Assembly: GCA_905203645.1 (NCBI GenBank) | Contig: CAJKWP010000015.1 | Span: 1 to 24,268 of the forward strand | Origin: an uncultured Christensenella sp. | GTDB lineage: Bacteria > Bacillota > Clostridia > Christensenellales > UBA1242 | DNA length: 24,268 nt | Direction: 5' to 3' | Part shown: positions 18,476 through 24,268 of the stretch, one piece after another | How positions within the stretch are numbered: the stretch's first letter is position 1 | Layout: every line of letters begins with the position of its first letter | Notes under the pieces: model-generated | What the model was told of the DNA's origin: nothing | The model's database searches: none | The model's input: the letters and a program-made list of their open reading frames with translations, nothing else | Program-made: the position numbers and the translations under genes

Positions 18476-18517
18476 CTTTTGGAAAAGTTGCTGCAAATTT
18501 GCAGCAACTGCCAAAAG
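18476..18517. repeat. large palindrome in the intergenic gap
   Basis: A perfect 22-base palindrome at 18487-18508 (half-site GTTGCTGCAAA) is flanked by a second complementary pair, CTTTTGG (18476-18482) and CCAAAAG (18511-18517), with an AAAA/TG internal mismatch. It starts seven bases after the stop codon of the giant gene. On the + strand it is followed by A-rich rather than T-rich sequence, so it is not a standard intrinsic terminator for gene 1. It could stabilise the 3' end, act as a processing or partial-termination site that sets the ratio of the two genes, or be an operator. Confidence 0.7.
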
Positions 18518-18568
18518 CAAATACAAAAGAAACAAAAACAAAAAATACAACTTGATGGGCAAAAAAAC

Positions 18569-18574
18569 AAGGAG
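18569..18574 (+). promoter_or_regulatory. ribosome binding site of the second lipoprotein gene
   Basis: AAGGAG lies five A residues before the ATG at 18580. The region 18510-18580 is A-rich and should be unstructured in RNA, which favours efficient re-initiation on a shared transcript. Confidence 0.85.
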
Positions 18575-18579
18575 AAAAA

Positions 18580-21500
18580 ATGAAAAAATTAAGGGCAATT
18601 ATTGTTGCAATTATGTTGGGACTTGTGGGAGCAAGTTTTTGCGCCTGCGCTCCTGACTATTCAAAATTGCAAATTCAGGCAAGTTACACCCAAGATGAAC
18701 AGGGTGCGCTTTCGCTTTCGCAAGGACAGAGTGAAATTGTTGTTTTTACTGTTTCAAATATGCCAAAGGGATTTAATCTTGACATAAATCTTTCGCTGTC
18801 CTCAAACAAGGTGCGGGCGATTGTCGAAGATACCAACAAAAAGGATGGAAAGATAACTGTAAAGGTTACTGCTATCTCTTATGGTGATTGCGTGCTTCGT
18901 GCAACAACTACCGAAGGAAACAAATTTGTTGACGTATCAATCAAGGTTGAACTTGCAGTGGAAGATTTCTCACTTAAAGGCGAAACAAAATTGTTTGTTG
19001 TCAAAGGAACAAACAATCCAAAAGATTTGCTTTTGGACAACAGTTGTTTCAATTTTTCTCCTGTTGAAACAACTCAAAAACAAATAATTTGGTATGACAA
19101 AAATGACAACGTTATAACCAAAGTATCAGCGTCAAGTTTTTCACAATCCGAAGAAAAAAATATAAAAATTTATGCCAAATCGCCCTATTTGGACAAAAAA
19201 TTGGAAGTAGATGTCGAAATTATTGATGAAATCAAATCAGTCGAAATCTGGAACTTGAAAGAAACGCAAACAACAAATCCAAATGGACAAACCACAACAA
19301 GTTATGAAAAAGATGGGCAAATTGCTTACGTTGACGGTGCCCAAAACGTTTTGAAATTGGTGACAAACAAGAGTGATTTTGCACGTAAATACATAAGGCT
19401 TTATGTAACTTGTGGCAAAAATGAACTTTTGAAAAATCAAAACGGGTTTGAAACGCAAAATATAGCAATGGCAACGACTATTGATACTATTTTACAAGGC
19501 GAAGAAAATTTTGTACCATATTTTGATATTTCGTTGCAGGCACTAAGGGAAGGTCAAACTACTGTAAATTTTGAAGTTTTCTATGAAGGTTACAGCGGTT
19601 ACAAAATTACAAAAACATTTGTTTTGGACGTTGTTTCAGCTCCTGAAAAAGTTGTGGTGAACGATATAGACCAAAACGAATTTCAAACTCAAATTTTGTA
19701 CGACAACATAAATTCCACTGTAATGTCAAATTTGAATGTTTCACTTGTTCCTAATACTGCTGTTTTTGACAAAGTAACATTTGAATTTTTTATGGGCGAT
19801 TTGACTGGTAATTTTGATGATTATATCGCTCTTACTTGTGCTGGTGAAAAAGTTTCGCAAGATACAATTCTTTACAATTTGAACTCGCCAATTTTGGCAA
19901 AGGGTTTAAAGTCCACACAAGATAAAGAAATTGCAATAAAGATCAAAGCATTTTGGGGCGAAAATCAGGGAATAACACATAAAGAAGAACCAGTAGAATA
20001 TACAATCAAATTTGAAGTAAAGACCGGTGCATCAGCACTTAATATTGAAGATAATTTTGCAAAAGACGGGATTTTTGTTGATATTGACCAAACTTCACAA
20101 ATTGTCTTTGATGGACTTTATGTAAAAGAATTGGATTCTTGGATTGACAAGATACAAATTTACAACGTTTCAAGTCAAAATGTCGCATCATTGCAACAAT
20201 ATGACTTGCCAGAAGAACAAAAGTATCTTTTGGATGCCAATGGACAAATAATTGGCAAGAAAGTTGGACTTTTGTTGAGTCCAATCATGGTCGGAACAGG
20301 CAAATACAACATATATTTGCCAAACGGCGTTTCAAGAACATTGGTCATAACCGTGGTCAAACAACCACAAAGCGTTTCGGTTGATATTGCTGAAAATGCA
20401 AATGTAACAAGAAAAAATTATGACGCAAATGGCAACCTTGAAAATATTTCGATGATGCTTTCCAAAAAAGACGAAAAGTTTTCGGGAATAATTCAATTTG
20501 TAACAGTCGTAAATGGACAAGTACAAACATTTGCAAAAGACAACGATTTGTTTGTATTGGAAACAAATCAAACTCAAAATCAAGCCCTTGAATATTTCAA
20601 TGATACACTTACAATAGGTGAAAATTTTGACGGACAAATACTTGATTGGAGTGTAAGAACAAAAAAAGTTGAAAATTTTGCTTTGATTGATAATGAAGAC
20701 TTGGCTTTTTCAGGCATAATTGAACTTTTGGCTTATGTTCCAATCGAAAGCGTAGAATTTTCACAAAAAGAACTCAATCTTTACAGCAAAAGTGAACTTG
20801 GAATAAATTACAAAGATGAAGCCAAGTCAAAAACCGAACTTGTATTCAATCCATCTATTGAAAATTTGGATATAACAAACGTAAGTATTGATTGGTCTGC
20901 ATCTGTTGACAGCGCTTTTGACAGCGATACAAAAATATTGTATGTAACAAACTATGGTTCTTACAATACTGTTACAAATGAATTTGAACTTGATACAACA
21001 GGCACTAACCCAACAAGTTTTTATGTATATGCAACAATAAATTACAATGGACAACTTACTGTTGCAGGTTTCAAAGTCAACCCACTCAAATATGTTCAAG
21101 TGACCGGCATAAAACTCAACAACTACGTTGGGCCAAACGGGATATATCTCAGTCCGACCAAAGACAGTGTGGATTTGTTTACTTACGTGCTTCCATCAAA
21201 TGCAATTCACCAAGAACTTATTTACAAATTTGAACCAAGCACAGGAAGTGCAACAAACATTGTTAAACTTGTCAATATAACCGATTCAAACGGCCTTAGC
21301 ATAGGTGTAAGAGTATCGTTTGCAAACAATGGCGGGGGCAGTGGGAATATTGTAATCATTGCAAAATCAACAATTATAAATCAATCACAAACACCACAAA
21401 GTGCACTTTATATCCCAGTTCACGTTGGTGACGGAAGTTATCAAAATCCATACAAAATAACAACAGCACAAGAATTTTTGTCGATAAATCAAAATGGACT

Positions 21501-23970
21501 TGACAAACATTACGTAATCGAAAACACAATCGACCTTTCGGGATACACAATCAATTTTGACAAATTGACTGGTACAATAGATGGTAAAGGCACTGGCAAA
21601 ATAACTGGAATTGTCATAAACAAAACAAAAGACGGCTATGCTGGATTGTTTGGACAAATTGGCACAAAAGAAGTTGTTTCTGACAGTGACAAACCAGTTT
21701 TGGGCGAAAATAACGGAACAATCATTTTTGGAAATGCGGTAACAGGTCAAATAAAAAATATTTGCCTTGAAGGCAAAATCAACATCGAAGTTGAAGACAA
21801 AAATCTTGTAACCTTGGACAACAAGCGTGTTGCAAACATAGGCTTTGTTTGCGGTGAGTTGATGCAAGGCGCAAAACTTGAAAATGTAAGCGTAAAATTA
21901 CAAAACAGCACAGTAATTTTGAAAACAAGCGACCAAGTTAATATTGGGGGAGTAGTTGGAAAAAACAGCGGTGAAATTGTTTCAAAAGTTGATTTCAAAC
22001 AGCAAGAAAACCAAAGTTCAAGCACAAAATTACTTTTGCCAAATATTTGTCTTTTGGATATGCAAAATTTTGAAGTAAAATATCAAAACACTCAAGCAAT
22101 GAATCAATCAAATCCAACCAATTTTGGTGGAATAGCAGGGTTGAACCAAGGCAAAATACAAAAAATCTTCTATCAAACAACAAATCTTGTTGGTGATGAC
22201 CATTTTCTTGCAAAAACAAACATGATTGTTTCGCGTTTGGTCGAAGATAACTTCAAAATATGTATGAACGTTGCTTCTGTTGCAGGAACAAACAAAGGTG
22301 AAATTTCTGCATACAGATACAGCAATGACACTTTTGAAACAAACGGTTTGGACGCTCAAAATTATTCTGATTTTATAAAAACGGTAGGGATTATAAAAAT
22401 CGATGCGATTGACGACTGCATAGTAGGTGGACTTGTTGCAGAAAACGACAACGGAAAATTGCAGTACAGTTTGACACGTACAAAAATTTGGGTTCTGAGT
22501 GAAAAAACTTTGGGAAGCAAAGCATTTGTTGGCGGAATTTACGGCAAAAACGATAATGGTGGAACAATAAACAACTGTACTATTCAAGCAACCGAAGATG
22601 TAAGTGCGATTGGGATAAATGCTACAATGATTTATTCAAAATCTGGTCTTACTCAAACAAATGATATCGACAATAATTTCATATCTGTTTACGGATATCA
22701 AAGCGACTTTGATCAAAACAAGTTTGCAACAGGCGTAAGTGCCTTGCAAGCAATCACATTTGTTGGACAACAAATTGATGATGGCCAAGTTACCGTTGCG
22801 GGCAGAGTTTTGACAGCTCCTTATCAAAACGATCAACTTACATTTATGACAAGTGACAACTATTATGGAGATATGTTTGTTGGACAATTTGACAAAATCG
22901 GTGCTCCATACAATGGTCAAAAATTTTCATCACGAAAAGCGAACTTTGTGATTGATGCAAAGCAAAACAAATTGACAAGCGAAACGGGAAGTGAACTTGC
23001 AATGTACGTGTACTTCAAACAGGCAAAGGATTCAAAACAACAAAGTTATTTGGATGCATACAACACAATCACCTTGCCATTTGAATTTGATGGTGAAATA
23101 TCCATAACATCGTTTGATGACAAGATAATCAGAGTTCAAAACAATGGACTTTTGGAATTGTTGGGCAACGGACTTTGCAAACTTAGAATAACTTGCTCAC
23201 TCAACACAAAAATTTACAAAGATGTCTATGTACTTGTAACAAATCAATTTGACACATTCAACCTTTACAAAAATTCAATTTCTTCAAGCGAAAATTTGAT
23301 TGTTGATGGTGGACTTGTCAGTGTTATGACAAATCAAAATGCTCCACTTGTTGCACAATTTTCAAATCAAAACTTTGATATAAATGGTTTTGATATTGCA
23401 TTGGAAGGGGGCAATCAACCAACAGTAATTTGTTTGCCAGACCAAGCGGAAGAACCACTTTTTGATTTTGAAAAAGTTGGAAACATTTACGTTTTGAAAA
23501 ACTTGGGACTCAATGGCAGTCAAACATTGAATTTCAAACTTTGCTTGAATGTAAATATAAACGGCAATCTTTACAGTTCACTTTATACTGACCAAAACGA
23601 CAACACAAAAAAAGGATATTTGACTTTTGATGAAAACAACGTTCAAAAAGAATATCAAAAATATTTTGTCGCAAGAAGTATTCAAGGTGCAACAAACATC
23701 AGACTTGACAACACACACACAAGTTTGGAACCAGTTGATACTTTTGAATTAAATTTGCAAATAAATACCGATAATTTTGATGAAAAAATAAACATTTATA
23801 CAAACAAAATATTGGGCGAAAAAGTTGATTTTATAAAATACAAAGAAAATACAAGAAAATATACAATAAAATCAAGCGATTTACTTGAAAAATACGTAGA
23901 TTTCACGGATACCGAAGTGCTGTTTCTCATGAGCGACAAGGTTGTCAACAACAGCACGCTGTTAAAATAA
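18580..23970 (+). CDS. Ig-like / GLUG beta-helix surface lipoprotein (1,796 aa), paralogue of the upstream giant
   Basis: This gene encodes a second predicted lipoprotein. The signal peptide MKKLRAIIVAIMLGLVGASF runs into CAC, and Cys23 is the likely lipidated residue (Ala at -1). Residues ~24-948 are Ig-like beta-sandwich sequence. The beta-helix opens at ~949 with DGSYQNPYKITTAQEFLS and runs to ~1445, with GLUG motifs such as IGGVVGKNSGEI, FGGIAGLNQGKI and VGGIYGKNDNGGTI. Residues ~1450-1796 are again Ig-like. This order matches the first ~1,700 residues of the upstream protein, with similar landmarks (FVVKG against YVVKG; NGIYLSPTKD against SGIYMEIGKD; TDNFDEKINIY against TDNFDEELDIQ). There is no C-terminal wall-sorting signal. 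The last ~20 codons use CTG, CTC, GTC, AAG and ACG, unlike the body of the gene, so the 3' end may be a recombination junction. Adhesion or surface structure is inferred; no enzyme motif was recognised. Confidence 0.95.
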   Translation: MKKLRAIIVAIMLGLVGASFCACAPDYSKLQIQASYTQDEQGALSLSQGQSEIVVFTVSNMPKGFNLDINLSLSSNKVRAIVEDTNKKDGKITVKVTAISYGDCVLRATTTEGNKFVDVSIKVELAVEDFSLKGETKLFVVKGTNNPKDLLLDNSCFNFSPVETTQKQIIWYDKNDNVITKVSASSFSQSEEKNIKIYAKSPYLDKKLEVDVEIIDEIKSVEIWNLKETQTTNPNGQTTTSYEKDGQIAYVDGAQNVLKLVTNKSDFARKYIRLYVTCGKNELLKNQNGFETQNIAMATTIDTILQGEENFVPYFDISLQALREGQTTVNFEVFYEGYSGYKITKTFVLDVVSAPEKVVVNDIDQNEFQTQILYDNINSTVMSNLNVSLVPNTAVFDKVTFEFFMGDLTGNFDDYIALTCAGEKVSQDTILYNLNSPILAKGLKSTQDKEIAIKIKAFWGENQGITHKEEPVEYTIKFEVKTGASALNIEDNFAKDGIFVDIDQTSQIVFDGLYVKELDSWIDKIQIYNVSSQNVASLQQYDLPEEQKYLLDANGQIIGKKVGLLLSPIMVGTGKYNIYLPNGVSRTLVITVVKQPQSVSVDIAENANVTRKNYDANGNLENISMMLSKKDEKFSGIIQFVTVVNGQVQTFAKDNDLFVLETNQTQNQALEYFNDTLTIGENFDGQILDWSVRTKKVENFALIDNEDLAFSGIIELLAYVPIESVEFSQKELNLYSKSELGINYKDEAKSKTELVFNPSIENLDITNVSIDWSASVDSAFDSDTKILYVTNYGSYNTVTNEFELDTTGTNPTSFYVYATINYNGQLTVAGFKVNPLKYVQVTGIKLNNYVGPNGIYLSPTKDSVDLFTYVLPSNAIHQELIYKFEPSTGSATNIVKLVNITDSNGLSIGVRVSFANNGGGSGNIVIIAKSTIINQSQTPQSALYIPVHVGDGSYQNPYKITTAQEFLSINQNGLDKHYVIENTIDLSGYTINFDKLTGTIDGKGTGKITGIVINKTKDGYAGLFGQIGTKEVVSDSDKPVLGENNGTIIFGNAVTGQIKNICLEGKINIEVEDKNLVTLDNKRVANIGFVCGELMQGAKLENVSVKLQNSTVILKTSDQVNIGGVVGKNSGEIVSKVDFKQQENQSSSTKLLLPNICLLDMQNFEVKYQNTQAMNQSNPTNFGGIAGLNQGKIQKIFYQTTNLVGDDHFLAKTNMIVSRLVEDNFKICMNVASVAGTNKGEISAYRYSNDTFETNGLDAQNYSDFIKTVGIIKIDAIDDCIVGGLVAENDNGKLQYSLTRTKIWVLSEKTLGSKAFVGGIYGKNDNGGTINNCTIQATEDVSAIGINATMIYSKSGLTQTNDIDNNFISVYGYQSDFDQNKFATGVSALQAITFVGQQIDDGQVTVAGRVLTAPYQNDQLTFMTSDNYYGDMFVGQFDKIGAPYNGQKFSSRKANFVIDAKQNKLTSETGSELAMYVYFKQAKDSKQQSYLDAYNTITLPFEFDGEISITSFDDKIIRVQNNGLLELLGNGLCKLRITCSLNTKIYKDVYVLVTNQFDTFNLYKNSISSSENLIVDGGLVSVMTNQNAPLVAQFSNQNFDINGFDIALEGGNQPTVICLPDQAEEPLFDFEKVGNIYVLKNLGLNGSQTLNFKLCLNVNINGNLYSSLYTDQNDNTKKGYLTFDENNVQKEYQKYFVARSIQGATNIRLDNTHTSLEPVDTFELNLQINTDNFDEKINIYTNKILGEKVDFIKYKENTRKYTIKSSDLLEKYVDFTDTEVLFLMSDKVVNNSTLLK
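21424..22915 (+). repeat. GLUG-type beta-helix segment of the second lipoprotein
   Basis: The segment opens with the GxxxxPYxIxTxxEF signature and contains about five GLUG-like repeats. They lie roughly at 21937 (IGGVVGKN), 22120 (FGGIAGLN), 22270 (ASVAGTN), 22417 (VGGLVAEN) and 22525 (VGGIYGKN). It carries no glycine-rich insertions and no Trp-GYPYL closing motif. The GGTGGACTTGTTG string of the giant gene recurs here at 22426-22438. Confidence 0.7.
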
Positions 23971-24008
23971 GCGTATTGCTTTCAATCGCCAGTTCCTCTT
24001 TCTTTGTG

Positions 24009-24048
24009 CGCACGTTCTCCGCCGCCCGACGGGAACGTGCGTTTTTTT
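24009..24048 (+). terminator. intrinsic terminator of the two-gene unit
   Basis: The arms CGCACGTTC (24009-24017) and GAACGTGCG (24033-24041) are perfect 9-base complements around a GC-rich loop that can itself pair (CCCG/CGGG), followed by seven T's (24042-24048). It lies 38 bases after the stop codon of the second gene, on the expected strand. Confidence 0.9.
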
Positions 24049-24050
24049 GT

Positions 24051-24079
24051 CCTACTTTTTGTGCCTAACAAAAAGTAGG
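24051..24079. repeat. 11-base inverted repeat after the terminator
   Basis: CCTACTTTTTG (24051-24061) and CAAAAAGTAGG (24069-24079) are perfect complements around TGCCTAA. The right arm abuts a second small hairpin at 24082-24098 (TTGTCGC, loop GAA, GCGGCAA, one G-T pair). There is no coding sequence here. The form suggests members of a dispersed intergenic palindromic repeat family. Confidence 0.75.
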
Positions 24080-24133
24080 AGTTGTCGCGAAGCGGCAAAG
24101 GATTTAATTGGGTTTGTGCGAAGTTGTAGTTTT

Positions 24134-24163
24134 GTGTGCTGATTCGAGGTTTGCAGAACCTCG
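24134..24163. repeat. palindromic direct repeat, copy 1
   Basis: This 30-base unit begins GTGTGCTGATTCGAGG and recurs 81 bases downstream with a single change (T to C at 24152). Its second half is the start of a perfect inverted repeat: GATTCGAGGTT (24141-24151) pairs with AACCTCGAATC (24157-24167) around TGCAG. Confidence 0.85.
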
Positions 24164-24214
24164 AATCTCCCTTTGGGAAGGTTTTAATTTTGTTAGTGGG
24201 AAGGTGTTATTTGG

Positions 24215-24244
24215 GTGTGCTGATTCGAGGTTCGCAGAACCTCG
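24215..24244. repeat. palindromic direct repeat, copy 2
   Basis: This is the second copy of the 30-base unit at 24134-24163. Its inverted repeat is shorter, CGAGGTT (24226-24232) against AACCTCG (24238-24244), because the bases after the right arm differ. As in copy 1, a CTCCC-containing hairpin follows immediately. Confidence 0.85.
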
Positions 24245-24247
24245 GAG

Positions 24248-24262
24248 CTCCCTGCGAGGGAG
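24248..24262. repeat. CTCCCT/AGGGAG hairpin at the window edge
   Basis: CTCCCT (24248-24253) pairs with AGGGAG (24257-24262) around GCG. A degenerate form, CTCCC-TTT-GGGAAG, follows copy 1 of the direct repeat (24167-24180). A 17-base stretch starting here (24248-24264) matches 85-101 at the other end of the window at 14 positions. The repeat probably continues past the end of the window. Confidence 0.75.
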
Positions 24263-24268
24263 TACGGC

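Larger units (their letters stand above)
23971..24268. other. non-coding 3' region
   Basis: These 298 bases contain the terminator and the palindromic repeats listed separately. I see no tRNA, no ORF with a ribosome binding site, and no recognisable promoter. The first part (23971-24041) is clearly more GC-rich than the genes to its left. Confidence 0.7.

Noticed and set aside
18499..18527. Possible promoter for the second gene (TTGCAG-17-TACAAA)
   Set aside because: It matches consensus at only 3/6 and 4/6 positions and overlaps the intergenic palindrome; co-transcription with gene 1 is simpler.
18128..18598. Minus-strand open frame of 156 codons across the intergenic gap
   Set aside because: The hydrophobic Phe/Leu-rich translation comes from A-rich sequence on the other strand; it overlaps both real genes and has no supporting start signals.
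24141..24262. tRNA-like or structured RNA gene in the 3' repeats
   Set aside because: The GGTTCG-like strings resemble a T-arm, but no acceptor, anticodon or D-arm can be assembled; duplicated palindromes explain the sequence.

Overview
The window is almost filled by two very long genes on the + strand, probably one transcript. Both encode predicted surface lipoproteins: 185-18469 (6,094 aa) and 18580-23970 (1,796 aa). The DNA is AT-rich, both starts carry strong AGGAGG-type ribosome binding sites, the promoter is a classical sigma-A type (TTGACT-17-TATACT), and both proteins open with a short lipoprotein signal peptide. This fits a low-GC Bacillota-type bacterium, plausibly an uncultured clostridial lineage. 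That placement is inference; no phylogenetic marker gene is present. Bacteroidota are unlikely given the promoter and ribosome binding sites.

Layout: 1-184 is the control region. It holds an AT-rich palindrome, a promoter whose -10 box lies inside a 10-bp hairpin followed by six T's, an alternating pyrimidine-purine tract and a roughly 90-base leader. Gene 1 follows. After its signal peptide come about 1,000 residues of Ig-like beta-sandwich sequence, a GLUG-type beta-helix segment, a second Ig-like block (to about nt 6640), and then seven more beta-helix segments. These are interrupted by a non-repetitive domain (about 13990-14775), a glycine-rich PGRS/collagen-like stretch (15238-16270) and a hydrophobic helical hairpin (16307-16449). 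The 110-base gap to gene 2 holds a large palindrome and no convincing promoter. Gene 2 is a shorter paralogue: its order (Ig block, one GLUG beta-helix, Ig block) matches the first ~1,700 residues of gene 1. A strong intrinsic terminator follows at 24009-24048. The window ends in a cluster of intergenic palindromic repeats (24051-24268) with no gene.

Both proteins look like extracellular, membrane-anchored fibrous proteins. Neither has an LPXTG sorting signal, SLH domain, transmembrane C-terminus or recognisable enzyme. A role in adhesion or surface structure is inferred from architecture only. The most notable points are the colinear paralogy, the opener/closer signatures that bound the beta-helix segments, the glycine-rich tracts emerging at the same phase of the beta-helix repeat, the embedded hydrophobic hairpin, and the same short hairpin, with a compensatory base-pair change, at both ends of the locus.
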